In this document: one piece after another, positions 11,540 to 23,009 of the stretch
How the letters are laid out: the number at the start of each line of letters is the position of its first letter
Position numbering within the stretch: the stretch's first letter is position 1
Assembly (NCBI GenBank): GCA_946807835.1
Contig: OX327710.1
Span: 17,844,501 to 17,908,500, forward strand
Source: Ailanthus altissimus
Lineage: Eukaryota > Streptophyta > Magnoliopsida > Sapindales > Simaroubaceae
Reading direction: 5' to 3'
Length of the DNA: 64,000 nucleotides
The notes under the pieces: model-generated
Databases searched by the model: none
Told to the model about the DNA's origin: nothing
What the model saw: only the letters and a program-made list of their open reading frames with translations
Made by a program: the position numbers and the translations under genes

Positions 11540-13790
11540 CTATCCAATCTGACACTTGACCAACCGGAAGTATTGGCTCGCTATAGTGCGGAATAAAGTC
11601 TCAGATGTGTAATAAGTCGAACAAAGACTCTCATGCGATAATCTGATGTCTCTGCATATGGCGAGTGCATGGGAACAAGGCAGTTGTTGATAATCAAACT
11701 TTTGATAACTGCATGTTCTTTTGCTAATGTCTACTATCCAATTTACTCCATCATCCATAATTACAAATCGTAAATCATCAATAGGAGAAATGGTCATTCG
11801 ACTTACGTCATCGTTATGTTTCATGACTTTATGATATGCCCAGTTTGTCAAGACATTAGTCATATTTTGTGCTGCCAATCGTCTATGGTAAAACCACAAT
11901 TGCGTTAGCTCCCGCATCCACTCCACCAAATTAGTCATCGAAATCTTTCTTGCTTCTTTTGCAACTGCATTAATGCTCTCATCAATATTAGTAGTCATAA
12001 TGTCGTACCTTCTGAAAGCACTAAATGATCGTGCCTATCTCATCGTACCAACATCTTCCTCCAAATATTTCGTTACGTTAGGTCTCATTTGTCGCATCTT
12101 ATTTAATTGATATTAAAAATCATGGACATGATAAGCCTTGGCAGTAGTGAAGTAGGTAGATATGTATACCTCTTTTTTAGACTTATCTGATGGTAATTTG
12201 TATTTTGTCATTAAATTTTCTTTCAAATGATATATGCAGAACCCATGATATGCATGAGGAAACACAGCCCGTATAGCCTTCTCAATATTGGCATGTCAAT
12301 CAGATATAAAAAAAAAAATTTGATTATCTGCAATAACTCCTCTCAGTTTAACCATAAACCACTCCCAAGAAGTATCATTTTCTGAGTCAGCAATTCCTCA
12401 AGCCAATGGATAAATCTGATTATTTCTATTTTTACAAACGGCCACAAACATTGTACCAAGATAATAACCTTTCAAAAATATTTCGTCCACTGCAATCACC
12501 GGTCGGATTAACCTCTGATGCAGGGTCTTAACGCCATAAAGAAATACTTGAAGTGATTATTCGCGTCAATTTTCAAACGAGTAACTGTACTCGGGTTATT
12601 TTATTGCAACACATAACTGTATGCAGGAAGCAATCAAAACAAATCCTTAGGGGTACCTCTTATCAATCTTAATGCACGCTCCTTAGCGCGCCAAGCATTA
12701 GTATACGTTATCTGAACACCGAATTGATCACGTATGTCTTCTTGAATGTCTTTTGGCCTATAGTTTCTATTAACCGATGTAAACTTATTTTTTATTACTT
12801 TAGCAATAATTCGGCTCTTGACTTGCCGGTGACCATCTCGTAATTGACTCAAAACACAAGTGTACTTTGTATCTACTCTCCTAACAATAAAAAAAATGTC
12901 GCCCTTCTGTCGACACTACCCGTAATCTCCACTTGCAGCTGTCATCATCGCATTTCAACTCGAAACAATTTTTGATAGATTTATAAACTCTAAAGCTCTA
13001 TTTTCCCTTCATTACAACCATACTTATAGCTTAATGAATTTCATCTTTGTTGTTATATAATTTTCCTACAAATACATCACCAATCCCAGTACAAGAAATT
13101 TTTTTCGATACATTCAAGTCAAATGGTGGTATTTCAGGCTGAAACTGAAATGGATTTTCTACTTTAACCCTTTCTTCTCTACCATAACCCTCCTCCTCCT
13201 CATCATCATCATCATTATCACCCTCCTCATCATCATCATCACCAGTATCATCATTTACATCCTTATTCTCTTTATAATAATCATCATCATTTCTACCATC
13301 ATCATCATCTTCACCAATATCATAGCCAAGATCAATGCCAACATCTCCATATATCTGACTATGGCCATATGTGTAGCCTCATTGTTCGTTGAGCATTGAA
13401 GGAGAATAATGATAATCCTCTAGAGAATTTTGAATATACATAGGAGTTGTCGATGGGAATTACTTAGCATAGCCTTCAAATTGGCTTGATGCTTCTGCAT
13501 TACTTTTAGGTCCTTGAGCATCTATTATTACACAAAGCGGTATAGCCATATTATTCTGTAAGTTCAACTACAATATTGCATCATCATCATTTTCAAGTGG
13601 AATGGGTCTCAACTTTATGGTACTTGAAGGAACCTCAAACTTTAGAGTTACTTTATAATGCACCTGATTAACTTTTAAAAGATGACAAATTCTTCTCAAC
13701 AACACTTTGTATCTAATATTTTTCGGAACAACCATATGTATATTTTGATATCCCATATATCTTTCAAAACCATCGCTACAACTCTTTCAT
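11540..13790 (-). pseudogene. MuDR-type MULE transposase, degenerate
   Basis: Minus-strand remnant of a Mutator transposase. From N to C: an N-terminal region with an acidic tract encoded by CAT-rich DNA (13190-13330); the MuDR N-terminal DNA-binding-like region at 12900-12634 (KSRIIAKVIKNKF, then RPKDIQEDIRDQFGVQITY); the DDE-core region at 12540-12050, in pieces (CIYHLKENLMTKYKLP, then NKMRQMRPNVTKYLEED); and the C-terminal SWIM zinc finger at 11998-11540 (CSYQKFDYQQLPCSHALAICR). Only the last part has a long uninterrupted frame (152 codons). Several stop codons interrupt the core, so no full transposase is made. It is transcribed convergently to the protease gene, with an AT-rich gap (10800-11540) between them in which I see no gene. 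Confidence 0.83.
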
Positions 13791-13849
13791 TTTCCCCCAA
13801 AACATATAATGGTTGAAATTTGTGACATAATCAACGCCACCTAAAAAAA

Positions 13850-14880
13850 TACAACATAATTTTAATTTAATTATATATAATTAAATTAAAAATAAAATTG
13901 AATATATAACTATTTATATATATAATATATTTTTATTTGATATATATAAAATAAATAAATATATTTTGTGGTAATGTTACAGTGTTGTGGTGATGTGCAT
14001 GAGCACCTTTTTGCAACCAGTGCTCATGACAACAGTCATGAGCACCTTGTTGCGACTGGTGTGGCACAAGGCGGTGACCAACAACAACTATATGTGCAAC
14101 CACGCACAGATATGCACCAATCGGCGGCCAGCAACAACTATATATACAGCCACGCGCAACCATAACAACACGTCTGAATAATCAAATTTAATCATCTATT
14201 CATTACTTTTCATCCATTACATTTATTTCAATAAATATAAATAATACTATTAATTAAAATAAACAAAAACTTAACTAGTTTTTAACTTTAGCTATTCGTC
14301 TTGAGCCTGAATCTTATTTGTCTTGAGTCTGAATCTTTCAATTAACTTTAGCTATTCGTCTTGAGTTTGAATCTTTAAATCGTCGCAGAAAGATGAAAAA
14401 TTGAGATTTATCTTCAAATTTGACAGCAGATCTAAGATTTTGAGTTTTACAAGTACTTTTGAGAATGAAAGAAAAAAAATATATTTAGGATTGCGATGAT
14501 TTATATATTTAAATAAAATAAAATAAACAAATTAAATTGGGTGCTTGCTGGGTGCGCAACCGGGCATGCGCCCAACGAGAATTTGATCGCTGGGTGCGCG
14601 CCCAACGAGCATCTTTTCTGTTTTTATAATTTTTAATTATTATTATTAAAAATAATATCTTTTTATAATTAATTAAAAATTTAATTATTTAATAAATTTA
14701 TGTTCTTAAGTAATTTATATAAAATAAAATAAAAGATTAAATAACAACAAAATTTTATTAAAATTGTAATAAGGGTAAAATAGTAAACGTTACGTATATT
14801 TTGGTTAGTATAATTTAAAATATTTGACTTCTGTCAAAATAAAATTTTATATTAAATTAATGATCAACTTGGCGAATTTC
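13850..14880. other. Right subterminal region of the MULE
   Basis: Non-coding. It contains a GC-richer block at 13970-14170 with repeated 'catgagcacc' and 'aacaacaactatat' motifs, and a second block at 14540-14615 where 'gctgggtgcg' and 'cgcccaacgag' each occur twice, flanked by AT-rich DNA. The right terminal inverted repeat occupies roughly 14795-14881. Confidence 0.6.
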
Positions 14881-15619
14881 TCTAAATACTTTCATGCAAA
14901 AGCCACTAGGTGTAGGGCTAAAATTGAGATTAGAGGCACTATCCAGATTAATTTTGTAGAAATCTACAGTTTCCTTTAGCCCTAATACTAAAGTGGATTG
15001 TCAATAGGCTATTTTTCTTTTCTAAGTTTAGTACATTATGAGCCTGATGGACGCTACCTTGGACTCCCTTCATTAATTGGTAGAAGTCACAATTCTATTT
15101 TTTAGCATATTATTTTGGAACCGACTTCAGTGGTAGAAAACAAAGTCTTTCTCCGTTGGTGGCAAGGTGATGCTTATTCAAACTATGGTGCAAACAATTC
15201 TCATGTATGCGATGTCGATATTTCAATTGCCCTAGTTTGTTCTTGATAGGTTGAATTCTCTAGCAAAAATAAATTGGCTCAAATTGGAGTTAGTTTATCT
15301 GCCTAAACATGATGATAGATTGGGATTCAGAGTTTCGGCTCTTTTCAACAAAGCCTTATTAGCAAAACAAAGAAAGGGTGACATAATCTAAGTAACCTAG
15401 ATTCATTAACCTCCGAGATTCTAAAGGGATTCCAAACCAATCCTTATAGAAGTTTCAAAGGGATATAGGGGTTCTTAATTATGGTATGAGAAACTTAAGG
15501 TAAGATGGCATCTGGGAAATGACAATTCTATTGTTTTAGATCCTTGGATACTAAGACCCCAACTTATAAATCTATTCCTCCTCGATTTTGGGTCAAACAT
15601 TAATAAAGATGATAAAGGT

Positions 15620-16235
15620 AATTGAAAGCAAAATAAATAAAGTCAAGTTATCTAAATGGGGAATTATCATTATTTTGGAGATAAAATCATACTATTTTAT
15701 AGGATATCTACTTAAATCACACCAAGAGATCAGAATTATCTAAAATAGTCACAAATCTAATAAAGATAAACAAAAAAAACTTAAAAAGACTTAGGCTATA
15801 TAAAAAAGACCCTTCATTGAAAAAGGGGGAGAGGGAAGGATTCTACGCTCTCTATTAGGATTGAACAATTCAACTCTCACAATCATACACTCTCTCTCCA
15901 TTATTTTTTTTTTGCATATTTTATATTTTGAGGGGTGACTTAAGCATCGGATGGTCCTCACCGTCACCTAGCTGGCTAAGCCCTCATTAAGTTCTTTTTG
16001 TTTTACAGTGTTCGTCATTATGAATTCGCGCAAATAACGGTTATGACGTGTTTATTTTCTCAACAAAAATAAATTCAACTCATTAATGTGAAGCCGTCTA
16101 GATTTTCAGGTCAATAAAACCCTCCTTAGTGGTGCTTCTATGAATTGATCAGCCCGCTAACCCGGACCTGCTTTGGAGCAAATTACCCACTTCAAGTTGT
16201 AGCAACTCGGTCAACGAATTATAACTGGAGCTTAT
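15620..16235 (+). mobile_element. Probable solo LTR or LTR fragment inside the LINE
   Basis: LINE coding similarity stops after about 15610 and resumes near 16240. The intervening ~0.6 kb has LTR-like composition: a TATA-like 'ctatataaaaaagaccc', a CT-rich leader, and 'gacttaagcatcggatggtcctcaccg', which resembles a phrase common in plant LTR-retrotransposon LTRs. No internal gag/pol is present, so a solo LTR is the simplest reading. The precise ends and a 5-bp target duplication could not be fixed by eye. Confidence 0.5.
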
Positions 16236-17455
16236 GGGAGTAGAATGTATCTCTCCTTCAGACGTTATGAAAAATAGATGTGCATTAGATATTGTCTTTC
16301 CCGGTCAAAAATTTTGGTGGGTAAGATAAGATTTTATGGCACCATGATACTGCGGGATCTTTTCTGTAAAATCAGCTTATCAGGTGGGGGGTTGAGTGTT
16401 GAATAGTAGTGGGTTCTCCTTTGAGATCATGGTGGAGGAGGCTTGAGAGTTTAAATATAACCTCCAAGGTTAAATTTTTCATGTGGAGAGTTATCTTAAA
16501 TCTGCCTCAACTAATGTAAACTCAGCTCTTTGAGGGGTAGATATTTCTTGGCAATGTAGTCACTGCATGGAGAAAGAAGATCTAGAGTCAATTAACTATG
16601 TACTCTTTTTCAAGCCGAGTGTGGGAGGAGACTTCTTTTGCCAAAAAATTATAAAGCTTCAAGGGGGCAGATTAATGAATTTATCAATGAGTTGGTGAGG
16701 GATTATTTTGCCGATGATGTCGAGATTGTATGTATGGTGATATTGGGTTGTTGGATAGCTCAAAACAAATTGCTATTTCAGAATATTTTCGAGGACCCAA
16801 GGATAAATGTGGATTTTATAGCCTTTCTGTTGTTTGAGTTTTAGGCAGCGAGAGCGACTGCAGATGTTTCTCGACAGAAACATCAAACGGTCACGAACTC
16901 CTTTAGGTTAGAGGCTGTTGGTGCAAGTCCTTCGGCAAATGGTTTGTGCAGCCAATAGATCCCTCCGACTCTTGGTAGACTTAAAACCAACATTGATGCC
17001 GCCGTGAATTCTGATTGAACAATTAGTCAACTTGGGTACGGTGATTCGAAATGATGTAGGACGAGTTTGTTTTGCGATGGCCAAGTCTCTAATAGGTAGT
17101 TTCTCCCTATTAACAACTGAATGCTTGGCTCTATATCATGGGGTGTCCTCTACTATTGCCAATAATTGCTCATTTGATATTCTCAAGCTAGATTGCCTTA
17201 ATGTTATTATGGCTCTAAATAATCAGTCATTTTCGAAAGTTGAATGAGATACTTTAGTTTCTGTTTTTTATTTTCTAAATGATATATCATGCTCTTTTAT
17301 TAGGCAGGGTGAAAATTCTGAAGCTCATTTTTTGGCTAAATATGATGTATGTAACAATGTAGATGTTGTTTAGATACACTCCATGCCGCGATTTTTAAGT
17401 CATTGTATTTCTATTAAATGTCATCAAGAAAATACATTCTTTTTTCAAAAAATTT

Positions 17456-18244
17456 GTTGTGGCACAACTCAAAAATCTAAATCGAGCTAGATTCAATCAA
17501 AGTTAAATCAATTTTAAGGAATAAATCACATATTCATTGTAATGTAATGTTATTAAAATTTTAATCTTCAAAACAAATGATCTTCTATAAGTCTTAAGAA
17601 TTAAGCATGATTGGGATGAACATTCATTTGTACTACATTTTTGGAACCTATTATTTTGTTTTTCTTTCTTTGTAGATCAATTCCTTCTATGCTTTCTTTT
17701 TCTCAACTCTTACCATATTTGTTGTACCATATATAAAATTACCTATTTCTAGAGTATGTCCAACGAACCAATTTAAGCGTTCAATAAATGGAATGGAATG
17801 AAATGTTAATAGAAAGAAAAATGGTGGGAGTGTAGTGGCAATATTGCTAGGCTGTCCATCCTGGTTTTTGGCTACCTTTGACCTCCAAAATCAAACAACA
17901 ACCATCCAATTCCCGAAAATAAAAATCACATAAAATACTTTCCAATCAAACATGCACCCCACGTTCTCCGAGCATACATAATCAAAACAAAAACAAAGTC
18001 ACAATAATAATCTTCAACCAAAACAAAAACGAAACACACTACATCTCTCTCAAAAAAATCATTTGCAGGCCTCTCTCTCTTCTCTCCCTTTTCATTTCTT
18101 CCTCTCTTTCTCTCTCCTTATTTTGTTCCATTTCCTGTTTATTATTTAACAAATTAGTTTGATATATGTGCTAGGGTGTTTCATTTCATGTTGCATTAAT
18201 TTGTTTAGAGCACCCCTTAAACTTTACTGTACAAGCATTGAAAA
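17456..18244 (+). promoter_or_regulatory. Upstream region and CT-rich leader of the RopGEF gene
   Basis: AT-rich upstream DNA passes at about 18050-18125 into a strongly CT-rich stretch ('ctctctctcttctctccc' and similar), typical of plant 5' leaders. The start codon follows at 18245. A definite TATA box was not identified. A 5' UTR intron cannot be excluded. Confidence 0.45.
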
Positions 18245-20444
18245 ATGGTTCGTGCCTTGGAACAAGAACAGGAAAGTTATAGGAGTAGATTGTTTCATTT
18301 CAAAGGGTTGCATGACACGGGAAGACATGCAAAGAGTTTGAGCATTGACAGTGCTAGTAAATTGGAAGATGCTTCTATGGATGACGGGCTTCCCTCTAGG
18401 AGTCAGGGATCAAAAAGTGATCACCCCATGGAAAAGCAGCAAAATGCTGGCACTGGTTTTGGTCGAAATGTGATTCCCAAGTCTCCTCTCGCCAAGGACG
18501 AAGCTGCGGCTGCAGCTGCCACCATAGAAAGGCTACAACATGGTAATTAATATGCTTAATTTCCATGTTTCTTTCAGATTATTAATTAATCTTGTTATGC
18601 AACTGCAACGGGAAAAAAGTATAAATGAGTTCTCTTGATAATGTGTATGGATTGATGTTGGTTTCTTCTTCCATTTAGATGTGGAACAATTGAAGGAAAG
18701 ATTTGCAAAATTGCTTTTGGGGGAGGATATGTCTGGTGGAGGAAAGGGTGTTTCATCAGCTTTGGCATTGTCCAATGCCATTACAAATCTTGCAGCTTCT
18801 GTATTCAGTGAGCAAAACCGCTTAGAGCCAATGTCAGCAGACACAAAAGTTAGGTGGAGAAAAGAAATAGATTGGCTCTTATCTGTCACCGATCACATCG
18901 TTGAATTTGTTCCATCTCAACAGAAATCTAAGGATGGCACGAATATGGAGGTAACAATCTTTTTCTGGTCATAAAGATTTTGTTTTGTTTGTTTGCTCTG
19001 GATACGAATTTGATGCTTCTTGATGAAACAGATAATGATTACGCGACAAAGGACTGATCTTCACATGAACATTCCTGCCTTGCGCAAGCTTGATGCAATG
19101 CTTCTTGTAAGTACATTAATTTTTCATGCAGTTTAATGATTTAGGCATGAATATGATCAACTTGCAACGGAGATCATAAACATAAAACCTCTACTTTCAT
19201 GTTTTTTTTTCCCAATAAATAGGAGTGTCTAGAGAACTTCAAGGACCAAAATGAGTTCTCTTATCTTTCAAAAGATGCACCTGACTCGGAAAAAGGAAGC
19301 GCGAAGAGAAAAGATGATAAGTGGTGGCTGCCTACAGTTAAAGTTCCCCCAAATGGTCTATCCGAAATGTCAAGAAAATTTCTGCAGTACCAAAAGGATT
19401 GTGTAAACCAAGTGCTTAAAGCTGCCATGGCTATTAATGCTCAAGTTCTTTCTGAAATGGAGATCCCCGAGAATTACATCGAATCCTTGCCTAAGGTAAG
19501 TGAGATGAAAGAAGTCCTATTAGAATGTTGCATACATATTCTGTCTCTGATCAATTTCTTAATTTTGGATGTCTGGTTTGATAGAATGGGAGGGCGAGTC
19601 TTGGGGACTCAATCTATAAGAGTATCACGGTTGAATTTTTCAATCCTGACCAATTCCTTTCCACAATGGACTTATCATCAGAGCACAAAATATTAGACCT
19701 CAAGAACAGGATTGAAGCTTCTATAGTGATTTGGAGGCGAAAGATGAACCAAAAAGATGGAAAATCAGCTTGGGGTTCAGCTGTGAGCTTGGAAAAGAGA
19801 GAACTCTTTGAAGAAAGAGCAGAAACCATCTTACTTATTCTCAAACAACGATTCCCTGGAATTCCTCAATCATCACTAGACATCAGCAAAATCCAATACA
19901 ACAAGGTGAATTATGCTCATGCATATTCCCCATTCAAAGAATATTAAAAAGAGAAAGATCTTTCTTATTATCATAAATACGATGTTCTTATAACTTATGG
20001 AATCATTCGTTCTCTGCTTAACAGGATGTTGGGCAGGCTATTCTGGAGAGTTATTCAAGAATTCTTGAAAGTTTGGCCTTTACAGTCTTGTCGCGAATAG
20101 AAGATGTACTCTATGCTGATTTTGCTACTCAAAATCCATCACAAGCAGCATCCATGAGAAACTCTTTAAGAAGCACCTCATTTACAGTGTCAGACAACTT
20201 GCCTGGCCTCAGAGAACCGCTAGAGGGTAGAAACTCAGCAGAGGGAATGACACTTTTGGACTTCATGGGTTGGAGTGCCAATCAATCTGAGAATGAAGAA
20301 AAGAAGGAATCAGAAGAAAATTCAGATGGTCAAGTCAAAGACGAAGGAAAGTTTACACAAAAGCTTGCTAACATAGTGACCAACAGGAGGGTTTCCTACC
20401 TAGAAACCTTAGGTGGTCTACGAAGTCCAACAGCGCGGCATTGA
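18245..20444 (+). CDS. Rop guanine nucleotide exchange factor (PRONE domain), pollen-type RopGEF8-13 clade
   Basis: Activates plant Rho GTPases (ROPs) by GDP/GTP exchange at the plasma membrane. The family acts in polarised growth and receptor-kinase signalling. Six coding exons: 18245-18542, 18679-18950, 19032-19106, 19223-19495, 19585-19905 and 20025-20444, all with GT-AG borders and consistent phases, giving 552 aa. The N-terminus MVRALEQEQESYRSRLF resembles the RopGEF12-like clade. The PRONE catalytic domain starts at exon 2 (VEQLKERFAKLLLGEDMSG, about residue 101) and includes the WWLPTVKVP element (about 249-257) and VLSRIEDVLYADFA near 435-445. The variable C-terminal tail (about 450-552) contains LLDFMGW, a conserved motif of the autoinhibitory tail. 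The gene appears intact. Its exact orthologue within RopGEF8-13 is uncertain. Confidence 0.93.
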
Positions 20445-21334
20445 CAACTGTAGAGGGAGAAGACAAAGCATCAAATTAGACAAACTGAAACCAGAAAGAG
20501 AGAAGGTGACAGAGATGGAAGCACAAAAACAAAGTGAGAAAGCCAGACCTGCAAATGTAAATTTCCTGACCCATAAAATGGAAATGTGGAGTCCTTTTCA
20601 GTTATATCAAGTGTTCTCATTTCTCATTCCCTTCCTTCCATTTGTACATAGGGAATAATGAGCAAAATCTCTATGAGTTTCAAGTGTTTCTGATTTGATT
20701 TTTTCTGTATAAGTAATGGCTTTGTAGTTGAAAGCCACTGACGTGTGATTTTCTATTACTTATATCTTGGATGGGTACTATGGCACATTCGTAACAGATT
20801 GTGATTTTGTTTGAGAGTTGTTATGCTTTCTTAGTAGGTCTGGCTTTTTTGTTCTTTTTTTTTTTCACTTCATTCTTTCATTTTCAGAACAGCAATAATG
20901 AAGCATGAGCGTCCGAAATACTGATATATCTATGCCTCAGGATTTGCATAGCACCATTTGACCAAATCTCAGCAGCTAGTTAGTGGACTCACATTTGCAG
21001 AATCTTTAAGAACAGAAATCTTCTGACACAAGGAAAGGGTGATCTCTAATGAATTGCAGGTCATTGACCCGCAAAATTGCGGAGAAGCAACTCACTAATA
21101 AGCACATTACATTCACTCTACACGGAAAATACCAGCTCTAGGCCATCAATACAGTAATAATTTGATGACCAAGTTTTGTAGTAGTCATGTGCACGAAATT
21201 TTAATGGAAACAAATATATTTGCATTAATAACAAAAGGGAGTCTTAAGTAGGATTTCAACAAACCTACAAGTTTTACAATAAAAAGAAGATTACATACAA
21301 TACAAGTTCAAAAGATGAGGATTCAAAAATTAAT
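20445..21334. other. Convergent 3' region between RopGEF and PSAH
   Basis: Contains the 3' UTRs of two convergent genes. Purine-rich sequence continues to about 20660, then AT-rich spacer follows. No further open frame, repeat or RNA gene was recognised. Confidence 0.5.
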
Positions 21335-22720
21335 TTAGATCTTGCCACGTGGTCCGAGCTTTGGTGGAAGTTGCGGGCCCTTCTTGATTGGTAGAATGTC
21401 ACCAGTAGCTGTGGCACTGAAGTAAGCAAGGGTTGAACCACCTCCCAATATCAAGAACTTGAGCAATAATCCTCTCTTGGTGAATGGAGCAGCAAATGTC
21501 TCAAAGAACTTGCTCTGCAAAATTCCATACACATGCATGGTATAAGTGACCCTTGAATATTACAAAGATCTTAAAAACTACAGCACATAAAATATATTAT
21601 ACCCAAGAGCTGAATCTCACAAGACTAACTTGGATTACCAACCAAATGACCATGTTACAATTAGGAATAAACAAGCTCCAATACGTTGGTAAGATAGCTT
21701 GGCCAAGCCTGAGTTCTCACTTCTCAATCAAAAAACTGAAAAAGACATTGTCATAAATTGCCCTCGACTTCTTGAATTTCAAATTTGACCCAAAAATTAG
21801 GAAGCAAAGCTTTCATAGCTCAGTTGGTTAGAGCACCCGTTTAGTAAGCGGGAGGTCTTGAGTTCGACTCTCAATGAAAGCATTTCTACATCTCTTCAGC
21901 TAATTTGTTTTTTGGTCATTTGAAAAAGGCTTAACATATGCTTCAACGATTTTGAAATGAATACTGTTTGATTTGGTAGCTTTATTAGCTCATATTTATT
22001 TACAAGAAGTCTTTTCAAGACAATTTTGATATAATACAGAACCTTATAGTAACAATGAAAACCAATAGGAAAATGATTAAAAAAAAAGCTGACATTGTAT
22101 GAAAAATCGACATAAACAAAGAGAAACCTGGAGAGAGTTGTAAGGTGAAGGAGCATCCGAGCCATACAAGTCCCACTGCCCAGTAGTGTTACCCAAATCC
22201 TCCAAATCAAAATACACACTCTTGTCACCGTACTTGGCCACCACTGCACCAGATCTACATCCGAATTATATAAATAAAAATCAGCCTAATTCTGCATATA
22301 CAAAACGTCTGTTTAACTTTGAGAGTATGGCACCTGAATAGTTTGATAAACACTTGCAGTTTTATTTTCGAAGTTTAGTTAATTTTATTCTACAATTATT
22401 TGATCAGAAGAAACATATATAATATCATTTATAATTATGTCCATTTACTCATTTACTTTCAGTTAACAGCCAGTACTAACATTTCAGGGCAACTGTAGCT
22501 TAAAACTGTGGCTCCGCAATTTCAAACAAAGTTTGACAATATAAGCAAGCTAAAAGCAATTGAAATATATATATATATATATATACATATACTTGAACTT
22601 TTTGCTTCTGAAGCTCTGGCGAGTTGGCTTGACAGAGAGCTTGGTTCCAGAAAGTGAGCTGCCGCCAAGGCCCTTGACGGTGGCTGGTTGGACGGCGGCT
22701 ATCGTAGCAAGAGAAGCCAT
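21335..22720 (-). CDS. PSAH: Photosystem I reaction centre subunit VI (PsaH), plastid precursor
   Basis: Nuclear-encoded PSI-H, a small thylakoid membrane subunit of photosystem I at the docking site for LHCII in state transitions (family knowledge). Three coding exons on the minus strand: 22720-22593, 22254-22128 and 21514-21335. Together they give 144 aa, close to the usual ~145. Residues 1 to about 45 are a Ser/Lys/Arg-rich transit peptide ([18 protein letters not shown] at the start). The mature part has [20 protein letters not shown] and [18 protein letters not shown], then a hydrophobic segment after KRGLLLKF (about 104-118), ending in [10 protein letters not shown]. All are hallmarks of PsaH. 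Intron 2 (21515-22127) carries a tRNA gene on the opposite strand. The promoter has G-box and I-box motifs, as expected for a light-regulated gene. Confidence 0.96.
21809..21882 (+). tRNA. tRNA-Thr (anticodon AGT)
   Basis: A 74-nt cloverleaf. Acceptor stem GCTTTCA (21809-21815) pairs perfectly with TGAAAGC (21875-21881), followed by discriminator A. The D-arm contains 'agctcagttggttagagc' (A box). The anticodon stem cccgt/gcggg closes the loop TTAGTAA with anticodon AGT at 21843-21845. The T-arm contains 'gagttcgactc' (B box), with both stems paired. There is no intron. T-rich runs just downstream (TTT at about 21884, a longer run at about 21907) could serve as pol III terminators. It lies inside intron 2 of PSAH on the opposite strand. 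It looks functional. Confidence 0.95.
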
Positions 22721-22839
22721 GGCCTTGCCTTTGTTGTAAAACTTCTGATGACTTGCTTCTTGCAGCTGCTGGTTCAGTTAGCAGGAGAGGAGTTATCGTA
22801 TCGTTGTATTGCATAAATCAGGTTCTTGATCGTCTGCAT

Positions 22840-22940
22840 GGATCTTAGCAGGACACGTGGCGAACTGGGTTTTCTTGTTAGAGATGTAGAATCCCATTTG
22901 CGTGGTGCCATGCGGATGAGAGCTGGATAAGCCTATCCAT
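22840..22940. promoter_or_regulatory. G-box and I-box in the PSAH promoter
   Basis: CACGTG (22854-22859, within 'gacacgtggc') and GATAAG (22926-22931, in 'tggataagcctatcca') lie about 135 and 205 bp upstream of the PSAH start. A G-box next to an I-box is the classic light-regulatory pairing of photosynthetic nuclear genes. The motifs are seen directly; their activity is inferred. Confidence 0.6.
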
Positions 22941-23009
22941 TTTGTGATATTATTCAGTAAATTATTATAGTCCATAATTTGGAAAAGCAAACATTTTCGT
23001 AGCAAAAAT

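Larger units (their letters stand above)
6566..14881. mobile_element. Mutator-like element (MULE) carrying an Ulp1-like gene, nested in the LINE
   Basis: About 8.3 kb inserted in the LINE ORF. The left end begins near 'aattcgccgagttgac'. The right end, read in reverse complement, begins 'aattcgccaagttgatc'. The two ends stay alignable for roughly 80 bp (both contain 'attttgac' followed by 'tcaaa' and end near 'aacca'), so these are diverged terminal inverted repeats. Flanks are near-identical 9-mers: 'tagaatact' (6557-6565) and 'ctaaatact' (14882-14890), the target-duplication length expected of Mutator. Inside, left to right: three GC-cored tandem repeats, a plus-strand DUF1985/Ulp1 gene, a minus-strand MuDR-type transposase, and a GC-rich subterminal block. 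The combination matches the known plant MULE class that carries Ulp1 proteases (Kaonashi-type). Stops in both genes indicate decay. Confidence 0.85.
6000..17455 (+). mobile_element. Decayed LINE (non-LTR retrotransposon), split by later insertions
   Basis: Plant LINE ORF2 remnant reading left to right across two insertions. At 6040-6160 the end of the endonuclease domain is visible (ERLHRAVCCKRWKALF, compare the family's 'ERLDRAxCNxxWxxLFP'). Near 6480-6556 is the linker (LLLKEEQFWFYRARMDWLR-stop-GDQNS). The frame resumes at 14890 as KYFHAKATRCRAK, which completes the usual 'GDxNTKYFH' signature. At 15030-15100 RYLGLPSLIGR starts the thumb region. WHHDTAGSFSVKSAY lies near 16340, and an RNase H domain (NIDAAVNSD, then RNDVGRVCFAMAKS and TECLALYHGV) runs 16990-17370. 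The RT palm is missing and there are many stops and frameshifts, so the element is dead. Boundaries are approximate. Confidence 0.82.

Noticed and set aside
13968..14181. Overlapping frames on both strands in the MULE subterminal block
   Set aside because: Arise from short repeated motifs ('catgagcacc', 'aacaacaac') in a region that is non-coding in related elements; no domain.
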